NCBI GenBank assembly: GCA_902486425.1
Contig: CABTOK010000009.1
Coordinates: forward strand, 62,001-126,000
Reading direction: 5' to 3'
Source of the DNA: UBA11475 sp902486425
Lineage (GTDB): Bacteria > Bacillota > Clostridia > Christensenellales > Borkfalkiaceae
DNA length: 64,000 bases
This document shows positions 52,144 through 61,234 of this stretch, in pieces. Within the stretch, counting starts at the first letter, position 1; every line of letters starts with the position of its first letter. The position numbers and the translations under genes are program-made. Under the pieces are notes generated by a model. The model ran no database searches, was not told where the DNA came from, and worked only from the letters and a program-made list of their open reading frames with translations.

Positions 52144-52698
52144 ATGCAGATACAAACGCTTACGTTTACGGACGGAACGACTATCGGATACGAACTTTCG
52201 TATAAGAAGATACGCAACATTAATTTAAGGATAGGCATCGACGGAATTATAAAAGTTTCCGCGCCGAAGGGAGTTCCTTTAACCCGTATCGAAAAGTTTT
52301 TATCCGAAAAGCAAGCTTTTATTTTCCGTGCGAAAAGTCGGGCAGAAAATATTAAAAGAGAAGAACGGACGGACGAAGTTTTGCCCGATAAAAAAGTTAT
52401 TTACGATAAATTTTTCACTATTTTAAGCGAAAATTTTCCGATGTTTGCGGATTATAAGATCCCGTTCCCGTCTCTCAAAGTACGGAAAATGAACAGTCGC
52501 TGGGGGAGTTGCAACGTAGTAAAAAAGATAGTCACTCTCAACTCCCGCCTGTACTTTAAAGAAGATTATCTGATAAAATACGTTGTCCTGCACGAGCTTA
52601 GTCACCTTGTTTACGCCGATCACTCCAAAAACTTTTACGCCGTCTTAAAAAGCGTGATGCCCGACTATAAACAAGCCGAAAAGCTTTTGAATAAGTGA
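52144..52698 (+). CDS. YgjP-like (M48-related) metallopeptidase
   Basis: 184 residues, cytosolic. RNINLRIGIDGIIKVSAPKG in the N-terminal half, then MNSRWGSCNVVKKIVTLN and the zinc motif VLHELSHLVYADHSKNF with the third ligand His, all typical of the YgjP/DUF45 family. The fold and HExxH motif indicate a zinc peptidase, but substrates are not established. The SD is unusual (GGGGC). Confidence 0.93.
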   Translation: MQIQTLTFTDGTTIGYELSYKKIRNINLRIGIDGIIKVSAPKGVPLTRIEKFLSEKQAFIFRAKSRAENIKREERTDEVLPDKKVIYDKFFTILSENFPMFADYKIPFPSLKVRKMNSRWGSCNVVKKIVTLNSRLYFKEDYLIKYVVLHELSHLVYADHSKNFYAVLKSVMPDYKQAEKLLNK

Positions 52699-52737
52699 AA
52701 AAATCTGATAATAAAACCATATAAACATTTAAAAAAC

Positions 52738-52763
52738 AAAAAAGTCCCGGAGGGGGCTTTTTT
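52738..52763 (+). terminator. Intrinsic terminator
   Basis: AAAAAGTCCC, GGAG loop, GGGGCTTTTTT. The rest of the 240-nt gap to the XRE gene is AT-rich with no other content. Confidence 0.82.
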
Positions 52764-52942
52764 ATATATTTTTAGTATAACTTTACATGTTTTGTAAGGA
52801 ATTTTATATATTTAAGGCATGATTTTATATGTTTTCAATATGATTTTTATCGAAAGCAAATAAAAATCAATACCGGTTAAAATTCAAAAGGCATATAAAA
52901 AAGCAATAAAAATCAACAGCGTTCGGGTGAAGAAAAAATATT

Positions 52943-53155
52943 TTAATATTTATCTTTTATCCCGAGCAGATAATCGGCGGATATATCGAAGGCAAGACAT
53001 ATTTGTTTTAACAGGTCGTAACCCGGTTTTGCTTTGCCTTTAAGCCATTCGCTGACCTGACTTTGTTTTATGCCGACCTTCTGCGCAAAAGCCGTCTGCG
53101 TAAGTTTATTCAAATCTAAAAACTCTCTTAAAATATCGCTGAATGTGTCTTCCAT
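52943..53155 (-). CDS. XRE-family repressor
   Basis: 70 residues, essentially a single helix-turn-helix domain: FLDLNKLTQTAFAQKVGIKQ, QSQVSEWLKGKAKPGYDLL and AFDISADYLLGIKDKY. Small Cro/C1-like repressor. It is divergent from a Cys-containing lipoprotein gene, and the 99-bp space between them holds two identical perfect palindromes, the obvious binding sites. There is no SD, and a TATACT ends 6 nt before its ATG, so its mRNA may be leaderless and the first palindrome would cover its own promoter. Confidence 0.92.
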   Translation of the reverse strand: MEDTFSDILREFLDLNKLTQTAFAQKVGIKQSQVSEWLKGKAKPGYDLLKQICLAFDISADYLLGIKDKY

Positions 53156-53165
53156 AAAATTAGTA

Positions 53166-53181
53166 TATAGAAATTTCTATA
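53166..53181. promoter_or_regulatory. Palindromic operator 1
   Basis: TATAGAAATTTCTATA, a perfect 16-bp palindrome, overlapping the putative -10 of the XRE gene. Confidence 0.85.
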
Positions 53182-53188
53182 ATAATAC

Positions 53189-53217
53189 TTGACGTATAGA
53201 AATTTCTATATTAAAAT
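53189..53217 (+). promoter_or_regulatory. Lipoprotein promoter with internal operator
   Basis: TTGACG, 17-nt spacer, TAAAAT; the spacer is almost entirely operator 2. Confidence 0.78.
53195..53210. promoter_or_regulatory. Palindromic operator 2
   Basis: An identical copy of TATAGAAATTTCTATA, 29 bp from the first. It fills the spacer between the -35 and -10 boxes of the lipoprotein promoter, so binding must block RNA polymerase. Confidence 0.88.
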
Positions 53218-53254
53218 ATAGACGATTGGTATTAAAAATTAAAGAGGGAAGTAA

Positions 53255-53770
53255 ATGAAAAAGAGATTTAAGGCTTTTGCTTTTGCGTGTATGGCGGTTG
53301 CCGTGTCGCTTATAGGTGCGCTGTCGCTTACGGCATGCAAACCGGGGCATGAGCACGAATACGATAGAACAACGAATAAATGTGCGGTATGCGGTAAGGT
53401 GAATCCCGAATACCCGTGCATCGAAGTCGAAAACGAAGAAGTTCATATCGGGAATTCACGCGTTAGTTTCGATATTTACGGCGTAAAAATTAGCACGTGC
53501 GTGAAGGGCAAGGCTGAAAAGTACGATTATTCCGAGATAAGTTTTTATATAAAAAAGAGCTGGGATTATGACGAAAGCATTTACGAAGATTCTAATCCGT
53601 GCTATATAGCGTATAAGATTTACGGAGAAGCCGGGGAAGAAGTAAAGAGCGGTGTTATAGTTTCTTCCGTAGTCAGAATAGGCGAAACCGCATATTGCAT
53701 TGATAAACTTTACGGTCTCTGCGGCGGTAAAACGTATAAAATAGCGTTAAGCGACGGCTTGGTAATTTGA
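53255..53770 (+). CDS. Small Cys-containing lipoprotein
   Basis: 171 residues. The signal peptide ends LTAC with Cys at residue 28. The mature N-terminus has HEHEYDRTTNKCAVCGKVNP, a single CxxC unit preceded by His, recalling one module of the giant Cys-repeat lipoprotein. The rest is predicted beta-rich without known motifs. A GAGGGAAG site precedes the ATG. It is divergent from, and almost certainly repressed by, the XRE protein. The inducing signal is unknown. Confidence 0.88.
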   Translation: MKKRFKAFAFACMAVAVSLIGALSLTACKPGHEHEYDRTTNKCAVCGKVNPEYPCIEVENEEVHIGNSRVSFDIYGVKISTCVKGKAEKYDYSEISFYIKKSWDYDESIYEDSNPCYIAYKIYGEAGEEVKSGVIVSSVVRIGETAYCIDKLYGLCGGKTYKIALSDGLVI

Positions 53771-53802
53771 ATAATATAATAATTTATAATTTGAAAAAGA
53801 TA

Positions 53803-53831
53803 TAAAAACGTTCATTGAGGGGCGTTTTTTT
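53803..53831 (+). terminator. Intrinsic terminator
   Basis: AAAAACG, 12-nt loop, CGTTTTT and T run. Confidence 0.7.
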
Positions 53832-53905
53832 ATGAAAAAAAATTGCGGTTTATCAAAGAATATCGGATATTTTTTAAAAATAGTTGCGGAGTTTTATAAA
53901 GCGTA

Positions 53906-53934
53906 TTGAATCGTTATCAAAAGTTTAGTATAAT
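53906..53934 (+). promoter_or_regulatory. Promoter of the GH106-like gene
   Basis: TTGAAT, 17-nt spacer, TATAAT, about 55 nt upstream of the ATG. Confidence 0.72.
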
Positions 53935-53988
53935 TATCGTAACCTGAATTACTCAGTGAAATCAGTTATATTTTAAGTGAGGTAAAAT

Positions 53989-56900
53989 ATGCTTTATAAA
54001 AAGAAATCGGAGCCGTCTCTTACGGACGAGCTTTTCAAGAATCCGACTGCGGAATACCGTTCGGCACCGTTCTGGGCATGGAACTCTAAACTCGACAAAG
54101 AAGAGCTTTTATGGCAGATAGAAGAATTTAAGAAAATGGGTTTCGGCGGCGCGCACATGCACGTAAGAGCGGGCATGGAGACTAAATATCTTTCTGATGA
54201 ATTCATGGACCTTATTAAGTCCTGTACAGAAAAGTTTAAAAAAGAAGATATGCTTTCTTACCTTTACGACGAAGACATGTGGCCGTCGGGTTTTGCTGGC
54301 GGTTACGTTACAAAAACCAAAAAATACCGCGCTCATTCGGTAAAATTTACCGAAACGAAATTTGATAGCGCCATAGATATGAATACCGCTTTGCAAACCG
54401 GAGAGCCGTATCTTCTTGCCGTTTACGATATTGTTATACGTGATGACGGCCGTGTTTCGGCGAACCGTATCGGCGAAAACGATACCGCAAATGGTAAAAA
54501 ACGTTACGCATATTTTATGACGGCAGAAGATAGCGACAGGTTTAACGGACAGTCATACGTCGATACATTATCTTCCGAAGCGATTAAAAAATTTATTTCC
54601 GTCACGCATGAAAAGTATAAAAAAGCGGTCGGCGACGAGTTCGGCAAAACAATAAATACGATTTTTACGGACGAACCGCAATTTACCGCAAGAGTTCCGC
54701 TTTCTTCGGCAAAATCGGATAAAGACGGCGTGATACCGTATACCGAAAAGTTCGGCGAAGAATTTTTAAAGGTCAACAAATACGATATTTTAGACAAGCT
54801 CCCCGATCTTTTTTACGAGACCGGAACGGAAAAAAAGACGAGATACGATTTCTATAATCTTATAACCGGAATGTTCGCGAATGCGTTTTCCGAAACGATA
54901 GGCAAATGGTGCGACGAAAACGGAATAAATCTTACTGGGCATATGATGCAGGAAGATAACCTTGAAATTCAGACGCGCTGGATAGGCGAAGCCATGAGAC
55001 ACTATAAATACTTCGGTATTCCGGGAATAGACCTTTTGTCCGACAATCTGCATTTTACTACGGCAAAACAGTGTCAGTCCGCCGTTCATCAGTACGGTAA
55101 AGAAGGCATGTTGTCAGAACTTTACGGAGTTACGGACTGGACTTACGACTTCAGGGGATATAAATTTCAGGGAGACTGGCAAGCAGCTCTCGGCGTAACG
55201 CTCAGAGTGCCGCATTTAAGCTGGGTTTCGATGAAGGGCTCTTCTAAGCGCGATTATCCCGCTTCGATAAGCTATCAGTCGCCCTGGTATAAAGAATACT
55301 CTTATTTAGAAGACCATTTTGCGAGATTAAACACCGCACTCACAAGGGGCAAACCGGTGGTTAAGGTTGCGGTCGTGCATCCGATCGAAACGTGCTGGCT
55401 TTACGATGGCACTAACGAAAATACCACCCTTAAGAGAAAACAGTTGAACGATAGATTTTTATCGCTCACCGAATGGCTTTTGTATAACGCCATAGACTTC
55501 GACTTCGTATCGGAAGCAGAGCTTGCCGCTATAAAAACCGACTTTACAAACGGCTTTACGGTAGGCGAAATGACTTACGATGCGGTTGTCCTGCCCGCGC
55601 TCGAAACGATAAGAAAGACCACTTTAAGCGCTCTTATAAAATATAAAGAAAACGACGGAAGAATAGTGGTGCTGGATTCCGTTCCGGAACGTCTCGACGG
55701 AGCCGTTTCCGCCGAAACAGGTACGCTTTACGAGATAGCAAAGATCATCCCGTACGACGAGTCGAGCGTTGTAGGCGAGCTTAAAGATCTTAAAACCGTT
55801 TCTATTTACAATTACGACGGCAATCCGACCGATAATCTTATTTATGCCGAAAGATCGGATGGCGAAGACGAATGGATATTTATTGCGCACGGCAAAAAAT
55901 TCAAGGACGGCTGGGAATGTAAAAACGTTCCGCACGATCAGCGTATAGCGATAAAGGTAAAGACAGATAAATCTCCCGTTCTTTACGATACCATTTCCGG
56001 CGAAAAGTATGTTATACCTTTCGAGAGAGAAAACGGCGAAGTCGTAATAAAATGGTCGCTGTATAATTCCGACAGTTTGCTCTTTAAGTTTACAGACGCT
56101 CCCGAAGGAAAGGATATTACCAAGGATCCGCTTTACGCTCTTAAAATAAAATCGTTCCCGGACAGAATGGAGCATCAGCACTATTACGGCATAAGGGAAG
56201 AAGACGTCGTTTCGTACGAGAGAGAAGAAGACAATGCTCTTATTCTGGACGAATGCGTTTACAGCTACGACGGCGGCGAGTTCAGACCGAAAAAGTACGT
56301 TCTTCATATGACCGCGGATGCGAAGAAAGATTTCGGCTACCCGTCTATGGATTGTCAGCCGTGGGCGATAAAAGCCGAAAAACCCAAGCATAAAATAACG
56401 GTAAAATACGATTTTTATTCCGAAACTGCTTTCGCGGGAGCATGTCTTGCGACCGAGGATTATAAAAAATCTCTTATAAAGGTAAACGGAAGACGACTCG
56501 TTAAAAAACCGACGGGATATTTTGTAGATAAATCCTGCACAAAACTCGCTCTTCCGAAGCTTAAAAAAGGTCTTAATACGGTAGAAATAACGATGCCTTT
56601 CGGCGCGAGAGACAATTTCGAACCGGTATATATAACGGGCGACTTTAACGTAAAGCTCGAAGGCGTAAGAAAAACGATTGTAAACAAAACCGAAAAGATA
56701 GGTTACGGCGACATAACGGCGCAAGGCATGCCTTTCTACGGCGGGAACATAAAGTATAAAACGGAGTTCACCGCAAAAGAAGCCGGCAGATACTGCATTA
56801 CCGCAAGTTGCTATTCGGGAGCTCTTATAAAAGTTTATATAGACGGCGAATACAAGGGAAGAATAGTTTTCTCTCCGTACGAACTTGTAACGGAACTTTC

Positions 56901-57099
56901 AGAAGACAAGCACGAAATAATTTACGAATTTTTCGGAAACCGCAACAACTGCTCCGGCAGTATTCACAACACGAATACCAACAGATTCTGGGTAGGTCCG
57001 TATCACTGGTACACGAAGGGAGCTGAATTCTCGTTCGAATACGTTCTCTCGCCCATAGGTATAACCGCAAGTCCGATTATCGAAAAGATAGACGACTAA
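53989..57099 (+). CDS. GH106-like glycoside hydrolase (alpha-L-rhamnosidase family)
   Basis: 1,036 residues, no signal peptide, so cytosolic. The N-terminal FWAWNSKLDKEELLWQIEEF followed by MGFGGAHMHVRAGM is typical of the large barrel glycosidases grouped with GH106 in Bacillota. The DEDMWPSGFAGGYV and TIFTDEPQF segments carry acidic residues likely to be catalytic or Ca-binding. The C-terminal 250 residues look like beta-sandwich domains (YGDITAQGMPFYGGNIKY, GALIKVYIDGEYKGRIVF). A rhamnose-containing oligosaccharide is the likely but unproven substrate. A GTGAGGT site precedes the ATG; a terminator follows, and no transporter or regulator is adjacent. Confidence 0.8.
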   Translation: MLYKKKSEPSLTDELFKNPTAEYRSAPFWAWNSKLDKEELLWQIEEFKKMGFGGAHMHVRAGMETKYLSDEFMDLIKSCTEKFKKEDMLSYLYDEDMWPSGFAGGYVTKTKKYRAHSVKFTETKFDSAIDMNTALQTGEPYLLAVYDIVIRDDGRVSANRIGENDTANGKKRYAYFMTAEDSDRFNGQSYVDTLSSEAIKKFISVTHEKYKKAVGDEFGKTINTIFTDEPQFTARVPLSSAKSDKDGVIPYTEKFGEEFLKVNKYDILDKLPDLFYETGTEKKTRYDFYNLITGMFANAFSETIGKWCDENGINLTGHMMQEDNLEIQTRWIGEAMRHYKYFGIPGIDLLSDNLHFTTAKQCQSAVHQYGKEGMLSELYGVTDWTYDFRGYKFQGDWQAALGVTLRVPHLSWVSMKGSSKRDYPASISYQSPWYKEYSYLEDHFARLNTALTRGKPVVKVAVVHPIETCWLYDGTNENTTLKRKQLNDRFLSLTEWLLYNAIDFDFVSEAELAAIKTDFTNGFTVGEMTYDAVVLPALETIRKTTLSALIKYKENDGRIVVLDSVPERLDGAVSAETGTLYEIAKIIPYDESSVVGELKDLKTVSIYNYDGNPTDNLIYAERSDGEDEWIFIAHGKKFKDGWECKNVPHDQRIAIKVKTDKSPVLYDTISGEKYVIPFERENGEVVIKWSLYNSDSLLFKFTDAPEGKDITKDPLYALKIKSFPDRMEHQHYYGIREEDVVSYEREEDNALILDECVYSYDGGEFRPKKYVLHMTADAKKDFGYPSMDCQPWAIKAEKPKHKITVKYDFYSETAFAGACLATEDYKKSLIKVNGRRLVKKPTGYFVDKSCTKLALPKLKKGLNTVEITMPFGARDNFEPVYITGDFNVKLEGVRKTIVNKTEKIGYGDITAQGMPFYGGNIKYKTEFTAKEAGRYCITASCYSGALIKVYIDGEYKGRIVFSPYELVTELSEDKHEIIYEFFGNRNNCSGSIHNTNTNRFWVGPYHWYTKGAEFSFEYVLSPIGITASPIIEKIDD

Positions 57100-57108
57100 G
57101 CAAAAAGA

Positions 57109-57144
57109 AAAAACAAGCCGCATTTATATGAGGCTTGTTTTTAT
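57109..57144 (+). terminator. Terminator of the GH106-like gene
   Basis: AAAACAAGCC and GGCTTGTTTT stem. It may also serve the convergent aminopeptidase gene. Confidence 0.88.
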
Positions 57145-57231
57145 ATTGTTTTTAATTTTTAAGGTGATGTATGTTTACACCTGTGTCGGCGAAAGTTTAC
57201 CGTTTTTAATATGCTTTTTACTAAAATCAGA

Positions 57232-58461
57232 TTAAAACGCCCATTCTCCGTCTATAAATACAACGACTTCTTTGCCGTCCTTTGTTACGCCGGTTATTTT
57301 AAGGTCTTCGGTTCCGACCATAAAATCTACGTGTTCTACAGAGTCGTTTGCGTTATGGGCGGCAAGTTCTTCCGTCGTCATATCGCCGCCGCCCTTTATA
57401 GTGGTGGGGTACGCCTGACCGAAAGCGAAGTGGCAGCTTGCGTTTTCGTCGAAAAGGGTGTTGTAGAATAAGAGTTTCGATTTTGCAATGGGTGAGTTTT
57501 TGCCTACGAGAGCCATTTCGCCCAAGGATTTTGTTCCTTCGTCGGTATTTATAAGAGCTTTAAGAGTTTCATATCCCTTTTCCGCCGAAAAATCTATGAC
57601 TTTGCCGTTCCTGAACGTTACCGAAAATCCGTCTATAATCGTGCCGTTATATGAGAGCGGCAAGGCGTTTTTGACTACGCCGTCTATTCTCGTATTGTCG
57701 GGCGCGGTGAAAACTTCTTCCGTCGGCATGTTGGCGATAAACGGAACGCCGTCTTTCGCTTTTTCCTGTGCGGGGAGCCATACGGCGTCTTTCGCAAGAC
57801 CTACTTTTAGGTTTGTACCCGCCTTTGTTTCGTAACGAAGATACGAAAAATCATAATCGTTCATGATCTTCGCATGGCGGTTGAGAGTTTCGATATGGTC
57901 GTTCCACGCCGCTACAGGATCGTCGGAATCGAGCCTTACAGTGTGTTTAATCGCTTCGAAAAGTTCCACTTCGGGATCGCCTGACTCCGGGAACATGAGC
58001 TTAGCCCAGTTATAAGAAGGGTACGCTATTACGCACCACCTTATCGCGTTACCCATTATCGCGTCAGAATAACTTTTTAACGCTTTGTTGTATGCGGAAG
58101 AGCGTCTCGCTATCTTCGCTTCGTCGAGACCTTTAAGAGCTTCCGGATCGTCCGCATCGATGGCTATTCTGCATGCGCCTTCGGTCACGAGATAGTTTTT
58201 CTTTTCGACAAACCATGCGGGAACCTTTTCGAGTTCTTCCGCTGAAGAATAGGTGTAAGCGAGTCTGTTTTCGATATCGCTTCTTCTGTCGATAAGGACT
58301 CTGCCGGCGCCGTTTTTATAGGCGACTTCGGCTAAAATAAGGGCGAATTCTTCACATTCTACCGGGGCAGAGATTTCGAGAAGCTGCCCTTTTTGAAGAT
58401 TGACGCCGACTTTTACGGCGAGTTCGGCGTATTTATATAATAGATTTTTGTCGGGTTTCAT
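57232..58461 (-). CDS. M29 family aminopeptidase
   Basis: 409 residues, normal for AmpS/PepS/AmpT-like enzymes. YAELAVKVGVNLQKGQLLEI at the start, NMPTEEVFTAPDNTRIDGVV with metal-ligand Glu residues, and NASCHFAFGQAYPTTIKGG and VEHVDFMVGTEDLKITGV near the end are the family's metal-binding segments. Cytosolic metallo-aminopeptidase releasing N-terminal residues from peptides. GGAGA precedes the ATG. Single gene. Confidence 0.95.
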   Translation of the reverse strand: MKPDKNLLYKYAELAVKVGVNLQKGQLLEISAPVECEEFALILAEVAYKNGAGRVLIDRRSDIENRLAYTYSSAEELEKVPAWFVEKKNYLVTEGACRIAIDADDPEALKGLDEAKIARRSSAYNKALKSYSDAIMGNAIRWCVIAYPSYNWAKLMFPESGDPEVELFEAIKHTVRLDSDDPVAAWNDHIETLNRHAKIMNDYDFSYLRYETKAGTNLKVGLAKDAVWLPAQEKAKDGVPFIANMPTEEVFTAPDNTRIDGVVKNALPLSYNGTIIDGFSVTFRNGKVIDFSAEKGYETLKALINTDEGTKSLGEMALVGKNSPIAKSKLLFYNTLFDENASCHFAFGQAYPTTIKGGGDMTTEELAAHNANDSVEHVDFMVGTEDLKITGVTKDGKEVVVFIDGEWAF

Positions 58462-58580
58462 ATTGTCTCCTTTTTGATGTTTTACGCTTTTAACATATCA
58501 CTTTTTCGCATCCGTGTCAATACATACCGCTCCGGTCGTTTATAAATTCCACCGGGTGGCAAAAACAATTTTACTCCCGT

Positions 58581-58609
58581 TTGACAACGGGTAAATTAGA
58601 TAGTATAAT
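58581..58609 (+). promoter_or_regulatory. dxs promoter with a palindrome on the -35
   Basis: TTGACA, 17-nt spacer, TATAAT. The -35 box lies inside CCCGTT-TGAC-AACGGG (58576-58591), a perfect inverted repeat that could bind a regulator. Leader of about 100 nt. Confidence 0.82.
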
Positions 58610-58717
58610 AATATAATATCGCTTGTATAATATAGTAAGCGATAATCAGGCAAAAAATACCCGTAAACCGCATAAGCGAGCGAAAGCCGCTTCAAATAAC
58701 GAAAAAGAGGCCCCGAT

Positions 58718-60436
58718 ATGTATCTCGAAAAATTAAACGATAACAAAAAACTGAAAGAAATGAATATACCGGAGCTTAAAATTTTAGCTGAAGAAATCCG
58801 CGGAAAAATTATAAAAACGGTTTCAAAAAGAGGCGGACATCTGTCGGCCAATCTCGGCGCGGTCGAACTTACCGTTGCTATCCATTACGTTTTCGATCTG
58901 CCGGCCGATAAGCTTTTGTTCGACGTAGGTCACCAGTGCTATACTCATAAAATTTTATCCGGAAGAAACGAAACTTTCGATACGTTGAGGACGGAAGGCG
59001 GAATAGCGGGATTCACAGCGATCGGCGAGAGCGAATACGACGCATTTACTTCGGGGCATGCGGGCAATTCGCTTGCGGCTTCTTTGGGGTACGCCGCCGC
59101 GAGAGACATGAACGGCGAAAATTATAAGATAATCGACGTTATCGGCGACGCTTCGTTTACGAACGGAGTGACGCTCGAAGCGTTTTCGGCTTCGGAGACT
59201 AAACCGGATAACTTCGTTCTTATAGTAAACGACAACGGAATGTCGATAGCGAAGAACGAAAACGGATTTTTCGGAACCGCGATAAAAAACGTCGCGATTT
59301 CGGAAAACGCCGGAAAAGTTAAAGACAATATGATAACCGCCGCAGGCTTTAGAAAGATATATTCTGCGGACGGCAACGACGTAGAAAATCTTATTTCGGT
59401 GTTATCGGAAATCAAAAAAGAAACCGATCCCGTTTTTTTGCTTGTTAAAACGATCAAGGGTAAGGGGTATAAAGAAGCGGAGATTCATCCCGACCGCTAT
59501 CACGCCGTGGGCGAAAATTTGTCCGTACCCGAAAGCAAATACGCCGAAACCGCAGGAAAAGCGGTTTCCTTACTTGCGGCAAAGGATAAAAGAATAGTTG
59601 CGATAACCGCGGGTATGAAAGCAGGGACGGGACTTACCGGTTATGCCGAAGAGCATAAAGACAGATTTATCGACGCAGGCATTGCCGAAGAATATGCTGT
59701 GACTCTCGCCGCAGGCATGGCTGCGGGCGGGCTTAAACCCTTCGTGTTCGCTTATTCGACGTTTTTGCAGCGGGCGTACGATCAGATAGTTCACGACGTC
59801 TGCATAGCAAATCTCCCGGTGGTTTTTTGCGTTAACCGCGCCGGCGTAGTCGGAACCGACGGCGTTACTCATCAAGGGGCGTTCGATCTTTCGTATCTTA
59901 CGCATATACCGAACATGACGGTTCTCGCGCCGAAGGACGATAATGATTTAGAAGCGGCAATAAATTACGCCGTAACTCTCAATTCTCCCGTCGCGATAAG
60001 ATACCCGTCCGGGAGCGGAACCGAATATTCGGATCATAAGCCTTTCGACGGAAGCTGGGAAAAGGTAAAGGACGGCAAAGACTGTACGATTTTAGCGGTC
60101 GGCGGAAGAATGTTAAGCGTCGCTTCTAGTCTTGAAAAGTATGGTATAAACGCTGCCGTTTACAGCATAAGAAGCGTAAAACCGCTTGACGAAAGCGTTC
60201 TTAAAAACTTAAGCGGTTACGTTTTCACTCTGGAAGAAAATTCTCTTATCGGCGGATTCGGTTCGGCGGTATGCGAATACGCATTCGATAGCGATCTCGA
60301 CGTAAAGGTAAAGACATTCGGGTTAAAAGACGAATTCGTAAGACACGCTTCGATAGAAAGACAATTTGAATTTAACGGTCTGGACGAAAAGTCGGTTTCG
60401 GACGAAATATTAAAAATTTTAAGCAAACGGAATTAA
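58718..60436 (+). CDS. dxs: 1-deoxy-D-xylulose-5-phosphate synthase
   Basis: 572 residues, shorter than the usual 620 or so. It condenses pyruvate and glyceraldehyde 3-phosphate with thiamine diphosphate in the first step of the MEP isoprenoid pathway. GGHLSANLGAVELTVAIHYV, FDVGHQCYTHKILSGR and VIGDASFTNGVTLEAF with VNDNGMSIAKN (ThDP/Mg motif) are clear, and VFCVNRAGVVGTDGVTHQGA is in the C-terminal half. The reduced length seems due to a compact region between the two halves. AGAGG precedes the ATG. Peptidase E starts 9 nt after the stop, so the two share an operon. Confidence 0.95.
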   Translation: MYLEKLNDNKKLKEMNIPELKILAEEIRGKIIKTVSKRGGHLSANLGAVELTVAIHYVFDLPADKLLFDVGHQCYTHKILSGRNETFDTLRTEGGIAGFTAIGESEYDAFTSGHAGNSLAASLGYAAARDMNGENYKIIDVIGDASFTNGVTLEAFSASETKPDNFVLIVNDNGMSIAKNENGFFGTAIKNVAISENAGKVKDNMITAAGFRKIYSADGNDVENLISVLSEIKKETDPVFLLVKTIKGKGYKEAEIHPDRYHAVGENLSVPESKYAETAGKAVSLLAAKDKRIVAITAGMKAGTGLTGYAEEHKDRFIDAGIAEEYAVTLAAGMAAGGLKPFVFAYSTFLQRAYDQIVHDVCIANLPVVFCVNRAGVVGTDGVTHQGAFDLSYLTHIPNMTVLAPKDDNDLEAAINYAVTLNSPVAIRYPSGSGTEYSDHKPFDGSWEKVKDGKDCTILAVGGRMLSVASSLEKYGINAAVYSIRSVKPLDESVLKNLSGYVFTLEENSLIGGFGSAVCEYAFDSDLDVKVKTFGLKDEFVRHASIERQFEFNGLDEKSVSDEILKILSKRN

Positions 60437-60445
60437 GGATACGCT

Positions 60446-61180
60446 ATGCAAAAGAAGATAATTGCCGTGGGCGGCGGCGAAATAAAAGAAAAAACAACCC
60501 TTAAAATAGACGAATATATAGCAAATCTCGCAAAAAAGCACGCCGGCGATAAAAGAGCGACGGCTCTGTTTTTGGGTACGGCAAGCCACGACAGCATGCC
60601 GTACTTCAACAGCTTTCGTAAGACTTATACTTCGGTTTTCGATATAAAGGCCGACGTCGCTCTGACCGTTTACGGAGAGATGAATTTCGAACATATCAAA
60701 GAAAAATTCGATAAAGCCGATATGATTTACGTGGGCGGCGGCGATACCAAATTCATGCTCGACAAGTGGAACGAAACGGGCGTTACGGAATTAGTAAAGG
60801 ACGCATATAACCGCGGCGTGATAATATCCGGACTTTCGGCGGGCGCGATCTGCTGGTTTGAAGACATGTACACCGATTACGACATTATGCGCAACGAGGA
60901 AGGAGAATATAAGATATTAAAGGGCATGGGACTTATAAAAGGTCTCTGCTCGCCGCACTTCGATAACCGCGAACCCGACTATTTCGAAGCGATAAAGAAC
61001 GGGAATTTTACTTCGGGTTACGGCATAGGCAATAATTCCGCGCTCGAATTTACCGACGGCAGGCTTACCGCGGTTTTATCTTCGGGAGGAAAGTCGTTTA
61101 CGGTTAACAACGAAAACGGAAACGTATTTAAAACGGAAATAACGAACGAAGATATACTGAGCGGCAAATACGACGGATAA
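60446..61180 (+). CDS. Peptidase E-like (S51 family)
   Basis: 244 residues. IIAVGGGEIKEKTT at the start, VGGGDTKFML, the nucleophile Ser in SGLSAGAICW and the His in CSPHFDNR are the S51 signature. S51 enzymes cleave Asp-X dipeptides or cyanophycin-like substrates. AAGGA precedes the ATG, and the gene follows dxs by 9 nt, so it is co-transcribed; no functional link to isoprenoid synthesis is evident. Confidence 0.93.
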   Translation: MQKKIIAVGGGEIKEKTTLKIDEYIANLAKKHAGDKRATALFLGTASHDSMPYFNSFRKTYTSVFDIKADVALTVYGEMNFEHIKEKFDKADMIYVGGGDTKFMLDKWNETGVTELVKDAYNRGVIISGLSAGAICWFEDMYTDYDIMRNEEGEYKILKGMGLIKGLCSPHFDNREPDYFEAIKNGNFTSGYGIGNNSALEFTDGRLTAVLSSGGKSFTVNNENGNVFKTEITNEDILSGKYDG

Positions 61181-61192
61181 TTCAGTAATCGC

Positions 61193-61216
61193 CGGCAGTA
61201 AACGCTGCCTTTTTTT
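61193..61216 (+). terminator. Intrinsic terminator before queH
   Basis: GGCAG, TAAACG loop, CTGCC and seven or eight T. Only 18 nt separate it from the queH ATG, too few for a separate promoter, so queH must depend on read-through or a promoter inside the upstream gene. Confidence 0.78.
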
Positions 61217-61234
61217 GCAGAACGAAAAATAAAC

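Noticed and set aside
55624..56724. 366-codon minus-strand ORF within the GH106-like gene
   Set aside because: Aromatic- and Arg-rich shadow translation without motifs or SD; the plus-strand frame is clearly a glycosidase.
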